A DNA stretch of 25,129 nt, from the NCBI GenBank assembly GCA_000493945.1, contig AWNW01000029.1, positions 1 through 25,129 of the forward strand, read 5' to 3'. The translations under genes and the position numbers were made by a program. This document shows positions 7,302 to 16,723 of this stretch, piece after piece. Every line of letters begins with the position of its first letter. Position 1 is the stretch's first letter. Below the pieces are notes generated by a model, which saw nothing but the letters and a program-made list of their open reading frames with translations, was not told where the DNA came from and did no database searches. The stretch comes from Candidatus Hydrogenedens terephthalaticus JGI OTU-1. Its GTDB lineage: Bacteria; Hydrogenedentota; Hydrogenedentia; Hydrogenedentales; Hydrogenedentaceae.

Positions 7302-7922
7302 ATGTATTTCATGAAAGATTTGTTTCAATCATCCCCCGATTTTAAATCGTATTATGAAGGATATTGTGAGCGTTTGTGTCAACTTCTTCATCGTTTGAAT
7401 AAGGATACATTAACAAAAATATCTGATGAGATGTGGAATAAAATCCGTGAGGGAAAGACCCTGTTCCTTGCGGGGAATGGAGGTAGTTCTGCCGTGCTTT
7501 CTCACTGGGTTAATGATTTGGTTGTAGGAAATTATATTGAAAATTGTTTGCCCATTCGTGCAATAAATTTATCTGATAATCAAGCGGTAATTACGGCATT
7601 GGGAAATGATGAAGGTTATGAAAATATTTTTGTCGGGCAATTGCGTGCCCTTGCTAAGGAAGGCGATTTGTTAGTAGCAATGTCTGTTAGTGGAAATAGC
7701 CCCAATATTATAAAAGTAGTGGAATGGGCAAAGGAGCATGGAATTAGAACAATAGGAATAGCCGGCTGTGATGGCGGCAGGTTAATTTCTTTATGCGATT
7801 GTGGACTTCTTGCTGAAAGCACGAAAGATGAATACGGTCCGGTTGAAGATGTTTTCTGTATTATAACGCATATTATCAGCACTTACATAGCCCAGAAACG
7901 GGGTAAGAATTTATATCATTAA
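7302..7922 (+). CDS. SIS-domain sugar-phosphate isomerase, GmhA-like
   Basis: A 206-residue SIS-fold protein closest in pattern to GmhA (sedoheptulose-7-phosphate isomerase). The phosphate-binding loop GNGGSS is at 58-63 and SVSGNSPN begins near 128. H190 aligns with the catalytic His180 of E. coli GmhA. By hand alignment the four metal-site positions of GmhA (His, Glu, Gln, His) become H68, D72, E182 and H190, so two ligands are altered but still acidic. This could mean a different substrate or simply a diverged isomerase; DiaA-type non-enzymatic members are less likely because His190 is kept. An ACGGAG ribosome site lies 8 bases before the ATG. It is the first gene of a four-gene cassette and its stop overlaps the ribosome site of the next gene. 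Confidence 0.83.
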   Translation: MYFMKDLFQSSPDFKSYYEGYCERLCQLLHRLNKDTLTKISDEMWNKIREGKTLFLAGNGGSSAVLSHWVNDLVVGNYIENCLPIRAINLSDNQAVITALGNDEGYENIFVGQLRALAKEGDLLVAMSVSGNSPNIIKVVEWAKEHGIRTIGIAGCDGGRLISLCDCGLLAESTKDEYGPVEDVFCIITHIISTYIAQKRGKNLYH

Positions 7923-7927
7923 GGTGG
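7921..7927 (+). promoter_or_regulatory. Ribosome binding site deciding the start at 7936
   Basis: AAGGTGG lies 8 bases before the ATG at 7936. The longer reading from a GTG at 7924 would place this site inside the coding sequence. Confidence 0.7.
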
Positions 7928-7935
7928 TGTTTATA

Positions 7936-8688
7936 ATGGATGTTCGAGAATATTTAGAATTAGCCGTTACTGCCGCACATCGAGCAGGAATTATTTTATC
8001 AGACCTTTTTCGTGAACCCTGTGAGGTTATTTATGAAGATGAACGAGACATAAAATTACTGGCTGACCGCGAGTCGGAATCTGCTATTATAGATGTGCTG
8101 GAATCAACACCATTTGCCATTTTATCTGAAGAACGAGGGTGGATTCGTGAATATGTTATGAATGAACCTTTCTGGGTAATTGACCCATTGGATGGAACAT
8201 TAAACTTTAGCAGAAAAATACCGTTATGTGCCATTTCAATTGCTTTAATGAAGGGTGAAGAATTCTTATTAGGTGTTGTTTATGATTTTATGAGACAGGA
8301 GTTATTTTCAGGGACAGAAGAAGGCGGTGTATTTTTGAATAATGTTCCTATTAAAGTCTCCAATATAAAACAACCGAAACATGGAATTGTAGCCACAGGA
8401 CTTCCTGTATTTCGTCCCTATACGGAAAATGAATTTCAGCAATATGTCCATGAATTACGGAAGTATCGAAGAGTTCGTTTTTTAGGTTCATCGGCTTTAT
8501 CTCTGGCTTATGTTGCCTGTGGACGAATAGATGCTTTCATACAAGATGAGATTATGTTATGGGATATTGCTGGAGGCGCTGCTTTGATAAAGTTTGCAGG
8601 GGGAACCGTGAAAATTTATGATATTTTGGGAGTGCCCTTTGCGAAGAAAATACGAACCGCTTGTAGCGAGGAGGTTTTGAAATTATGA
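7936..8688 (+). CDS. Inositol-monophosphatase-family sugar phosphatase
   Basis: A 250-residue Mg-dependent, lithium-sensitive-type phosphatase of the IMPase/FBPase/CysQ superfamily. Metal-binding motifs are intact: E65-E66 in SEERG, D83 and D86 in DPLDGT (83-88), and D210 in the WDIAGG motif. Substrates in the family include inositol phosphate, fructose bisphosphate, histidinol phosphate and PAP. Here the neighbours, a sugar-phosphate isomerase and a UDP-sugar enzyme, suggest a sugar phosphate. I chose the ATG at 7936 over a GTG at 7924 because of ribosome site placement. The stop overlaps the next start by four bases (ATGA), indicating translational coupling. Confidence 0.9.
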   Translation: MDVREYLELAVTAAHRAGIILSDLFREPCEVIYEDERDIKLLADRESESAIIDVLESTPFAILSEERGWIREYVMNEPFWVIDPLDGTLNFSRKIPLCAISIALMKGEEFLLGVVYDFMRQELFSGTEEGGVFLNNVPIKVSNIKQPKHGIVATGLPVFRPYTENEFQQYVHELRKYRRVRFLGSSALSLAYVACGRIDAFIQDEIMLWDIAGGAALIKFAGGTVKIYDILGVPFAKKIRTACSEEVLKL

Positions 8689-9170
8689 TAGTTGACCGAT
8701 TTGAAAATTGGGAACGGTATTTTCATGGAAAAATAGGAAAGTTAGTGTTGAACTACATCAAGGGACTAAAAGAAGATAGCCCGGATACGGATATGGAGTC
8801 CATCTATGGAGAGGATATAAAAGCACGGGTTATGTCCTACACTACGAAAGATATTTCAGAAGCAGTCTTTGAGGCACATAAAAAGTATATTGATATACAA
8901 TTTACGCTCTCAGGGGAAGAAGGTATTGGCTGGATACCCGAAGCTATGGCTCAGGTGAAGACCGAGTATGACCTTGAAAAAGATGTTAGATTTTATAATG
9001 TAGATACATCAAAAATAAATATTATTCAAAATGTACCGGGTCAATTTATGCTTTTATTTCCCGGTGAGGTGCATGGAGCAGGAATTTGTCTTCACAAAAA
9101 ACCGATAACAGTTAAAAAATGTGTTGTAAAAATAAATTGGGAAGCATTTATAAATTCAGAATTAGGATAA
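8685..9170 (+). CDS. YhcH/YjgK/YiaL family (DUF386) protein
   Basis: A 161-residue single-domain cupin-like protein. The family signature is seen in AHKKYIDIQ (near residue 65), the following GEEGIGW, FPGEVHGAGI and VKKCVVKI near the C-terminus. Characterised relatives include NanQ (YhcH), which handles anomers of sialic acid, and the EbgC/YiaL sugar proteins; a sugar mutarotase-like or binding role is the general expectation. The usual FPxDxH pattern appears here as FPGEVH, with the acidic residue and His kept. Its ATG overlaps the phosphatase stop and follows a GAGGAGG-type ribosome site, so both are probably made in step. Confidence 0.86.
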   Translation: MIVDRFENWERYFHGKIGKLVLNYIKGLKEDSPDTDMESIYGEDIKARVMSYTTKDISEAVFEAHKKYIDIQFTLSGEEGIGWIPEAMAQVKTEYDLEKDVRFYNVDTSKINIIQNVPGQFMLLFPGEVHGAGICLHKKPITVKKCVVKINWEAFINSELG

Positions 9171-9185
9171 TCAAAAAATAAATCG

Positions 9186-9191
9186 TATAAT
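9186..9191 (+). promoter_or_regulatory. Perfect -10 box upstream of the UDP-glucuronate decarboxylase gene
   Basis: TATAAT occurs in the 51-base gap before the start at 9222, with no good -35 at the proper distance. It could give internal transcription of the last cassette gene and the addBA genes; chance occurrence in AT-rich DNA is quite possible. Confidence 0.3.
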
Positions 9192-9211
9192 AGTAAGGAA
9201 CAGACTTATTT

Positions 9212-9216
9212 GGAGG
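9212..9216 (+). promoter_or_regulatory. Ribosome binding site deciding the start at 9222
   Basis: GGAGG, starting with the G of a possible TTG start codon at 9210-9212, lies 5 bases before the ATG at 9222, so the TTG reading is unlikely. Confidence 0.75.
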
Positions 9217-9221
9217 AAGAT

Positions 9222-10154
9222 ATGAGCCGAGTAAATTTGGTTACAGGTGGGGCGGGTTTTATTGGTTCCCATTTGTGTGAAGCATTACTACAACGCGGAG
9301 AGGAAGTTATTTGTTTAGATAATTTTTTTACAGGCAGAAAAAGGAATATTCAACATCTGATAGGTCATCCACAATTTGAAGTTATTCGCCATGATATTAC
9401 AGAACCCATCCTTCTTGAAGTAGATCGAATATTTAATCTGGCGTGTCCGGCTTCACCGGTTCATTACCAATTCAATGCGGTAAAGACAATTAAAACAAAT
9501 GTTATGGGTGCATTAAATGTATTGGGTATGGCAAAACGAGTAAAGGCAAGAGTGTTACAGGCAAGCACATCGGAAGTTTATGGGGACCCTACTGTGCATC
9601 CTCAACCGGAGACTTATTGGGGCAATGTAAATCCGATTGGGAGGCGTAGTTGTTATGATGAAGGCAAGCGCGTGGCAGAAGCCTTGTTTTTTGATTATCA
9701 TCGTCAAAATGGGGTGGATATTCGTGTTATACGAATTTTTAATACCTACGGTCCTCGTATGTTGATTAATGATGGAAGAGTGGTAAGCAATTTTATTGTG
9801 CAGGCGTTACGAAACGAACCTATAACTGTGTTCGGGGATGGCTCTCAAACACGATCTTTTTGTTATATTAGCGATTTGGTGGAAGGTATCCTTCGGATGA
9901 TGGATTGTGAAGGATTTACCGGTCCTGTGAATTTAGGAAATCCTGGAGAGTTTACCATTCTGGAATTGGCAAAATTAGTCTGTGAAATGACAGGTTCGTC
10001 TTCGGAAATTATTTTTAAACCGCTACCCGAAAACGACCCCTGTCGAAGGAAACCCGATATTTCTCTTGCAAAGGAGAAATTGAATTGGGAACCCCAAATA
10101 CCACTTCGTGAAGGTTTGAAACATACCATTGAATATTTTAAAAAGATTATATAA
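9222..10154 (+). CDS. UDP-glucuronate decarboxylase (UDP-xylose synthase)
   Basis: A 310-residue extended short-chain dehydrogenase that matches UXS over its whole length. It shows the NAD-binding TGGAGFIGS (8-16), NLACPASPVHYQ, TSEVYGDP, the ETYWGNVNPIG segment and the catalytic Tyr/Lys pair Y145 and K149 in SCYDEGKR, followed by RIFNTYGPRM. These blocks are specific to the decarboxylase rather than to GalE. The product UDP-xylose feeds glycan synthesis. The usual GIRSCYDEGKR reads GRRSCYDEGKR here. The start is the ATG at 9222. It lies 51 bases after the YhcH gene and 26 bases before addB. The assignment is strong; the final glycan is unknown. Confidence 0.93.
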   Translation: MSRVNLVTGGAGFIGSHLCEALLQRGEEVICLDNFFTGRKRNIQHLIGHPQFEVIRHDITEPILLEVDRIFNLACPASPVHYQFNAVKTIKTNVMGALNVLGMAKRVKARVLQASTSEVYGDPTVHPQPETYWGNVNPIGRRSCYDEGKRVAEALFFDYHRQNGVDIRVIRIFNTYGPRMLINDGRVVSNFIVQALRNEPITVFGDGSQTRSFCYISDLVEGILRMMDCEGFTGPVNLGNPGEFTILELAKLVCEMTGSSSEIIFKPLPENDPCRRKPDISLAKEKLNWEPQIPLREGLKHTIEYFKKII

Positions 10155-10180
10155 AGAAAATTAACCGAAAACGGGGAATT

Positions 10181-13100
10181 ATGGCACAAAACCGGATATT
10201 TTGTGGTAGTCAACGCTCCGACCGTAAGAATAAAATCCAGAAAATCCTACAAGATAATTATACATCCGCCTTACTTATTGTGCCTACCCGACAATATGCC
10301 CAAAAAAGGCGTATAGAACTTCTAAATAGTATAACTATCCCTGCTATTGAAAAAAATGTTATTACTGACTTTACCCAATTTACCTACAATTTGCTCAAAG
10401 GACAGTGTATTCCACTGCATTTGCTTGAAGAATGGGAACAGACACTATTAATAAGGTCTATTATTTTATCGGAAGAGGGACGAAAAAAGTTTGAACAATA
10501 TCAGGGTTTGCTTGCCCCGGATAATTTGTCAGATTCTTTCCATCGGATTATACGAAACTTAAAACAGGCAGGAATTACACCCGAGACATTTCAAGAGCAA
10601 ATAAAAAGACTATCCGTAGAACCCTGGGACGAAGTAGTGTCGTGGGTATATACTACCTATCAGGAGAAGTTACGGCAAAACAATTGGTACGATATTCCGG
10701 GCTTATTCTGGCAGGCAGAATTAGAATGCCAAAAAGGCAAACCTCATTATATTAGTAATAAAAATTATCTAATATTCGATGGTTTTGACGATTTTACCCA
10801 ATCGGAACTTCGTCTTATCCATGCATTATCACCTTACTTTGAACATATCGTTGTCGGTATTAATCTCGACACAATGCCAAACCGACAGGATATATATAAA
10901 CTGGCAAATGAAGCCCTAATACGACTCCAATCCGTATTAGATGCAGAAACCTTATGCCTTGATACACCTCCGCCGCAAACCTCTATTGAATTTGTTGCAG
11001 ATACTCTTTTTGGGCGAGATGAACCAAAAACATTTCTCCCTTCTACTGCTTCCATTATTCGGATAGAACGATTTATTAATCGGGAAGAGGAAATAAAAAA
11101 TATCGGATGTAAGATAAAACAGTTGCTAATTCAAGAACATGTCCCACTACAAAAAATAGCCGTTAGTTATCGGCAATTAAATCGAGTGCGACCTCTTATT
11201 GAAAAAATATTTACTGATTACGGTATTCCTTACCGCATACTATCCCCTCAAAGTTTAAAAGAGACATGGGTAAGTCAGTTTTTAGAACGATGGTTTGCAC
11301 AACTCAATGAAAATTCTCTTTCTGCTTTAACCTTGTTATTGCACGACCCAATCTGGAATATTCCCATACCTATTCGTGAAAAATTCTTTTTGATATTATC
11401 CATTACAGGACTTCCTACCAATATGCCCCTTGATTGTATTGACAAAAAAATAGAGGAGAAGGAAAAATCTCTTGAATATTTTAATGAAGAGGAAAATAAA
11501 AATATCTCAAAAATAGAAATTCAACAATTTTATGATGAACTAAAACGATGGCTTTGCTGGCGAAATAAATTTAAGAAACAAGACAATGTATCGAACTATA
11601 TTTGTATCGTTCTGGATCTTTTTCATTCATTAGAAGATACATTGAAAGATTGTTTGTTAAAGGAAGAAAATAAAGGGAAAGCGGAAAAAGAAAAAAGGGG
11701 GTATCTGAAATTCCTTTCGGTAATAAAGAAACTCACCGCTTATTTTAGGAATCAGGAACTTTCTCTGGAAGAATTCCAAAGAGTTGTCTTTTCTTTACTT
11801 TCAGATGTGGCAATTTTCGATACAGAACATTATTGGGGTGTGATGTGTTTAGACCTGCCCATGATACGAAATTTGGAATACGATTACCTTTTTGTGGGTG
11901 GAGTTGAGGAAGGCCTGATTCCTTTATCTCCGACACAGAATGTTTTATATTCTGATAATGATATAACGATACTACGGCAATCCGGGCTACCCATAGATGA
12001 TGTTGCAAAGCAGATACAGAGGGAATGGTTGTTTTTTCAGCAAATTTTTGAGACTGCCCAAAAAGGTGTCTTCCTTTCCCATGTTTTATATTCCGAGAAA
12101 CATGAGGAATGCTCTTCCAGTTTATTATTACGGGAATGTCAGGAGGTATGTCAGTATGTGCAGGGTAATAACCTTCAAAATTCGGAAGAACTAACAAAAA
12201 AACTATTTATTCCCTGTTCCCCTTCAGAATTGCGGAATCTGCTCTTTTACCATAAGGAAAATGAAGAACTATTAAAACAGCGGTATTCAGATATTTATAA
12301 CTGCTGGTTTTCATTACAAAAACGAGAGGAAGGGAACGGAAATATATACGCAGGAGATTTGCAGTCAGAGGATATAAGAAAATGGCTTGCAAACAAGTTT
12401 GGACCTAATCATGTTTATAGCGTTGACCAGATTGAAGAATTTGTGGATTGTCCATTCCGTTTCTGGACGCATAGAGTATTAAATTTACAGGATTGGGAGG
12501 AAGAAATTATTTATCCTTCTCCTTTGATGATTGGTTCCTGGGCACACGATACCCTTTTTATATTATTAAAGGAATATTATGAAGAGTTATTAACGAATAA
12601 GAGTCAAGTAATCAACGAGAAACTACAACAGAAAATAAAAGATATTGTAATCAAAGACCGAAAGACTTTTGTATTACAGAAAAGATGGATAGAATTAACA
12701 ATAGAATGGCTTACCCGAGTGCTGACGGAATTTATCAACTCCGATAATGCTTTGATCGAGCCTGATTGGAAACCTTCATATTTTGAACTCGCTTTTGGCA
12801 GAACGATGTATCAGATGGAAGATGAAAGAAGTCAACACAAACCTTATTGTATACAAATACAGGATAAATCTGTTTTATTTTCAGGTCGGATTGACCGTAT
12901 TGATAAGCATGCAAGTAATTCATTGTTACGAATTATTGATTACAAATGGGGGAATACTCCCACAAAGACGGATATGGGAATTAAGTTTAATAAAGTGCAA
13001 GAAAAACTTTGCTCTTTTCAACTATTTATCTACGAACTTGCCGTTGAACGGCACTTGTTTCAAAAGGAAGGTCTATCAGTTGCGGAATCCTGTTTTCTAT

Positions 13101-13351
13101 CAATAATAGACCAGAAAAAAATATCGGCTCCATGGGGAGTAAATAAGAATTTACGAGATGAAGTAGAAAATATAGTAAAAAAGATTATTTGCGAGACAAT
13201 TGAGAATATCCATCAAGGGAATTTTACCCCCTTGCCTTACAAAAAACAATCATGTGACTATTGTTCCTGCCAAAATGCATGCCGATACATGAAAGTAGAA
13301 CAAAGTGGAACATCGGGAGAAGAGGAAAGTGGAGAAGTTGAAACAGCATAG
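10181..13351 (+). CDS. addB: AddB-like subunit: iron-sulfur PD-(D/E)XK nuclease of the AddAB helicase-nuclease
   Basis: A 1056-residue protein with a helicase-like body and a C-terminal PD-(D/E)XK nuclease. The nuclease motif is intact: D905 in GRIDRID, D920 and K922 in IIDYKWG. Four cysteines fit the AddB iron-sulfur clasp: C757 in DCPFRFW, then C1025, C1028 and C1034 in the spacing C-x2-C-x5-C; C1030 is extra. The N-terminus, where AddB usually has a GKT Walker A, reads GSQRSDRKNK, so ATP binding by this subunit is probably lost. The ATG follows GGGGA. It comes directly before addA, with overlapping reading frames, in the same order as in Bacillus. With AddA it would resect double-strand breaks for RecA loading. 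Confidence 0.9.
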   Translation: MAQNRIFCGSQRSDRKNKIQKILQDNYTSALLIVPTRQYAQKRRIELLNSITIPAIEKNVITDFTQFTYNLLKGQCIPLHLLEEWEQTLLIRSIILSEEGRKKFEQYQGLLAPDNLSDSFHRIIRNLKQAGITPETFQEQIKRLSVEPWDEVVSWVYTTYQEKLRQNNWYDIPGLFWQAELECQKGKPHYISNKNYLIFDGFDDFTQSELRLIHALSPYFEHIVVGINLDTMPNRQDIYKLANEALIRLQSVLDAETLCLDTPPPQTSIEFVADTLFGRDEPKTFLPSTASIIRIERFINREEEIKNIGCKIKQLLIQEHVPLQKIAVSYRQLNRVRPLIEKIFTDYGIPYRILSPQSLKETWVSQFLERWFAQLNENSLSALTLLLHDPIWNIPIPIREKFFLILSITGLPTNMPLDCIDKKIEEKEKSLEYFNEEENKNISKIEIQQFYDELKRWLCWRNKFKKQDNVSNYICIVLDLFHSLEDTLKDCLLKEENKGKAEKEKRGYLKFLSVIKKLTAYFRNQELSLEEFQRVVFSLLSDVAIFDTEHYWGVMCLDLPMIRNLEYDYLFVGGVEEGLIPLSPTQNVLYSDNDITILRQSGLPIDDVAKQIQREWLFFQQIFETAQKGVFLSHVLYSEKHEECSSSLLLRECQEVCQYVQGNNLQNSEELTKKLFIPCSPSELRNLLFYHKENEELLKQRYSDIYNCWFSLQKREEGNGNIYAGDLQSEDIRKWLANKFGPNHVYSVDQIEEFVDCPFRFWTHRVLNLQDWEEEIIYPSPLMIGSWAHDTLFILLKEYYEELLTNKSQVINEKLQQKIKDIVIKDRKTFVLQKRWIELTIEWLTRVLTEFINSDNALIEPDWKPSYFELAFGRTMYQMEDERSQHKPYCIQIQDKSVLFSGRIDRIDKHASNSLLRIIDYKWGNTPTKTDMGIKFNKVQEKLCSFQLFIYELAVERHLFQKEGLSVAESCFLSIIDQKKISAPWGVNKNLRDEVENIVKKIICETIENIHQGNFTPLPYKKQSCDYCSCQNACRYMKVEQSGTSGEEESGEVETA

Positions 13352-16300
13352 TTATTTTACCGAGTTAACCAAGGAACAGGAAAAGGCGATCTATTCCGAT
13401 GCACTTAAAATAGGTGTAGATGCTTCTGCAGGTTCTGGGAAAACTCGCGTCCTGATAGCGAGGATATTAAGACTGTTAAAAGAAAAAAAAGCCGATTTGA
13501 ACGAAATTGTGGCGATTACATTTACAGAAAAATCTGCTGCCGAAATGAGACAGCGTCTATTAGATGCCTTTCATGAATATGCCCGCAATGCAGGACCTGA
13601 TGAACTAAATCAATGGCGGTGGCGAGAACAACAGTTAGAATCTGCAAGAATATGCACCATACACGCTTTTTGTGCCGGAATACTCCGTCAATATGCACTG
13701 AAATTAGATTTTGACCCGGAATTTCGTATTCTGGATGAACTGCAAAGCCCATTATTCCTCGATAGGTTTATTCAAAGTCAGATAAATTTATGGATAGAAA
13801 ATGACCCAAAAGTCTCTGACCTGGTTGTTGAACTTTCACCGCAAAACTTCCAAAAAATTTTAGAAACACTTTTTCAGTATGCCTTACATATCCTTCCTTG
13901 GCTGGATGAAGTAACCCAATGTTCTAAGGAAGAAGAATATATCAATAGGAATATTCAGCGGATAAATGAAAAATATGAACAATACCTTCTAAATTTTGTG
14001 AAATCCAAAACTGTAAATGTGTGGATAGAAAAGTTAAATGAATTGCTCGAAGAAATTCCTGAAGAAGAACAAACAATGAGGAATGTATGTGTTTTTTACA
14101 TTTCAGAATTGAAACGATTACAGAATGCTAAAAAACGAGAGGATATTATTCAAATTAAGGACGCAATATTAGAAAGTAAACAAAAATTAAACATAAAAAA
14201 TAGAGATGTAAGCGGTGAGTTACAGGGACAAATAAAGAAACTTCGTGAAGATATTAAAAGAACATTAGAAAAAGAAATTGTTGACTTAAAATTGGATGAT
14301 GAAACTACAAAACAATCACTAACACTTACATATCGAATGCTTCGTTTGTTTGATCAGTTTTACCGCCAGTGGGTTCAATATAAACGAGATCAAGGAGTTG
14401 TTGACTTTGATGATTTGATACATTTGACTTATGATTTATTAGACAAACATCCCGAGGTATGTAAAGAGATTGCGAACGGGATAAAATATATTTTTATTGA
14501 CGAATTTCAAGATACAGACCATGCTCAGGTGCGATTAATTCAATTACTATTATCTGCCAATTCTAATCTTTCCTTTTTCTTCGTAGGCGATGCAAAACAA
14601 TCCATTTATGCGTTTCGAAATGCAGAAGTAAAAGTTTTTCAGGAACAAAGAAGATCTGTTGATAGCGATAATTTGTTTTCTCTGAATTGCAATTTCAGGT
14701 CTGCTCCAGAAATATTAAATTTTGTCAATACCTTTTTCCAGGAAACAAATTCATTGTCTGCTGTTGAAGAAAAATATCGCCCTATGCAAGCCCATCGGAG
14801 TCCTTACAATAAACCTCGTGTTGAATTTTTACTTTCAACGCCTCGGGAGGAAGAGAAAAAAACATTAAAAGAAGATAATGTTGACATTGAGGCTAAAGTT
14901 ATAGCGGAACGCATCCAATCATTAGTTAAGGGCGAAAATCCTCTAATGATTGCTGATGAAAAGAACAAGAGACTACGCCCCGTGTGTTATGGTGATTTTG
15001 TCTTGTTATTTTGCACGAAGAATTATATTTACAAATATGAAAAAGCACTAAAAGATAGAGGGATACCTTGTTTTGTTGTTAGCAGTCGAGGATTTTTTGA
15101 AATTACCGAAGTAAAAGATATATTAAATTTTCTTCAAGTGTTAATAAATCCCTATCATGATATAGCCTTGCTTTCATTTTTACGGGGACCTTTTTGTAGC
15201 CTTTCCGATGAACAGATTACCCGCTGGCAGATGAATTTGCCCCTTCGCAATATGTTGTTAGATACAAGTAAAATTCCTGATGCTCTGGCAAAGGAAAGTG
15301 TTTATTTAAGGGTCAGGTCTTTATATTGTTATTTCCGACAAAAAACGCATTTCCCCATTCATGAACTTATTCAAGAAATTATTGATAAAACAGGCTATGA
15401 ATCCATTTTATTAGGTCATTGGTTTGGAGAACAGCGAATTGCTAATCTTCAGAAATTCATAGCATTAACCCGTGCTTATCAGGAAAGCAATCCGATAAGT
15501 TTATATCAATTTTATCGGTTTGTGGAACGCTCTCGCGATAAAATAATGGAAGGAGAGGCAGATCTTGCTGTAGAAGCCGGAGATGCTGTTATTTTAACCA
15601 CAATACATCAGGCGAAAGGATTGGAATACCCTATTGTTGTTTTACCTTTGCTTTATGAAGAACGGCAACACAAGAAGACCGCCGGGGTAAATTATCATAA
15701 AGAAATGGGAGTAATTATTAAAACAAAGAAAAAAGAAGATGAAAAAAATAATAGTATAGAAACTATTATAAAATTACAAAACACCTATGATGAGTATCAG
15801 GAGTATATTCGTTTGTTTTATGTGGCATTAACACGCGCCCGTGATTATTTAATTCTATCATCTAATAAAAAATATCTTGAAGAGTTTTATACAAAACGAA
15901 AAATCAATTCTCGTCTCTCATTACTGGCAGATTGCTTTCCACTTGATGATGAGAAGAATACAGATTTATATCATATTGTTGAAAGGAAAGAAAGCGATTT
16001 TTCACCGAAGAAGAAAGATTTAACAAAAGAAACAAAGTCTATGCAACATGATTTAATTTCACCTGTATCTATTACCCAACAATACTTTGAAACTGAACCT
16101 ATACCGGTAACTCAAATACTGAATTTTCTTTTTGATGATAATTATGGTGAAGATACAGATGAAATATATGATAATTCCTTGGATATGTCCCATGCAGAAC
16201 GAGGAATCTTTTATCATCAGTTATTGCAGGTGTGGGATTTTCAAGAGGAAAACAAAGAAATTCTATCAAAACGCCTTCTGAGTATTGTTACTCCAGATAT

Positions 16301-16721
16301 TTCAGAAGATATAATCAAAAGAGAAAAAGATGTATGTATTAGTAAAATCGTAGACAATCCTATATATCCTATATTAAAAGTAAATCCACCCATCTGGCGA
16401 GAAATCCCTTTTATCTGGAGAACGGGAGGTTATTTTATTCAAGGCACCGTGGATGCCATACTTGCCGATGGTACTGTTATTGACTATAAAACAGGCGCCC
16501 ATGCTGATAGTCATGCTCTGCGATACTGGAAACAATTGGAAATTTATTATTATGCTATGAAAGATTTAGGAATAAAAGTCAATAATAAATTAATTTTAGT
16601 ATACATTGACCAGTTAAAATATGATATAAAAGATATAGAGGTTTCTGGGCGTGATATTTTGGAGACAGAAATAAATCATGCCATTAAGAGATATATAAAA
16701 AAAATAAATCAGGGATATTAA
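13305..16721 (+). CDS. addA: AddA: UvrD/Rep-family helicase-nuclease
   Basis: An SF1A helicase fused to a nuclease, about 1138 residues. Helicase landmarks: Walker A SAGSGKT ending at T47, FIDEFQD with D399-E400, GDAKQSIYAFR, NFRS, TIHQAKGLEYP and LFYVALTRAR. The C-terminal PD-(D/E)XK nuclease is intact, with D1050 in GTVDAI and D1060/K1062 in IDYKTG. AddA is the motor of the AddAB complex and cuts one strand. The start is uncertain: the longest reading uses GTG at 13305; GTG at 13329, 9 bases after a GGGAG, or TTG at 13338 are possible and would shorten it by 8 or 11 residues. All overlap the end of addB, so the two are translationally coupled. No Chi sequence can be deduced. Confidence 0.94.
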   Translation: MEHREKRKVEKLKQHSYFTELTKEQEKAIYSDALKIGVDASAGSGKTRVLIARILRLLKEKKADLNEIVAITFTEKSAAEMRQRLLDAFHEYARNAGPDELNQWRWREQQLESARICTIHAFCAGILRQYALKLDFDPEFRILDELQSPLFLDRFIQSQINLWIENDPKVSDLVVELSPQNFQKILETLFQYALHILPWLDEVTQCSKEEEYINRNIQRINEKYEQYLLNFVKSKTVNVWIEKLNELLEEIPEEEQTMRNVCVFYISELKRLQNAKKREDIIQIKDAILESKQKLNIKNRDVSGELQGQIKKLREDIKRTLEKEIVDLKLDDETTKQSLTLTYRMLRLFDQFYRQWVQYKRDQGVVDFDDLIHLTYDLLDKHPEVCKEIANGIKYIFIDEFQDTDHAQVRLIQLLLSANSNLSFFFVGDAKQSIYAFRNAEVKVFQEQRRSVDSDNLFSLNCNFRSAPEILNFVNTFFQETNSLSAVEEKYRPMQAHRSPYNKPRVEFLLSTPREEEKKTLKEDNVDIEAKVIAERIQSLVKGENPLMIADEKNKRLRPVCYGDFVLLFCTKNYIYKYEKALKDRGIPCFVVSSRGFFEITEVKDILNFLQVLINPYHDIALLSFLRGPFCSLSDEQITRWQMNLPLRNMLLDTSKIPDALAKESVYLRVRSLYCYFRQKTHFPIHELIQEIIDKTGYESILLGHWFGEQRIANLQKFIALTRAYQESNPISLYQFYRFVERSRDKIMEGEADLAVEAGDAVILTTIHQAKGLEYPIVVLPLLYEERQHKKTAGVNYHKEMGVIIKTKKKEDEKNNSIETIIKLQNTYDEYQEYIRLFYVALTRARDYLILSSNKKYLEEFYTKRKINSRLSLLADCFPLDDEKNTDLYHIVERKESDFSPKKKDLTKETKSMQHDLISPVSITQQYFETEPIPVTQILNFLFDDNYGEDTDEIYDNSLDMSHAERGIFYHQLLQVWDFQEENKEILSKRLLSIVTPDISEDIIKREKDVCISKIVDNPIYPILKVNPPIWREIPFIWRTGGYFIQGTVDAILADGTVIDYKTGAHADSHALRYWKQLEIYYYAMKDLGIKVNNKLILVYIDQLKYDIKDIEVSGRDILETEINHAIKRYIKKINQGY

Positions 16722-16723
16722 AG

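Noticed and set aside
11745..12197. 150-codon minus-strand open frame inside addB
   Set aside because: It lies wholly within the well-supported addB frame, and its product has no recognisable pattern.
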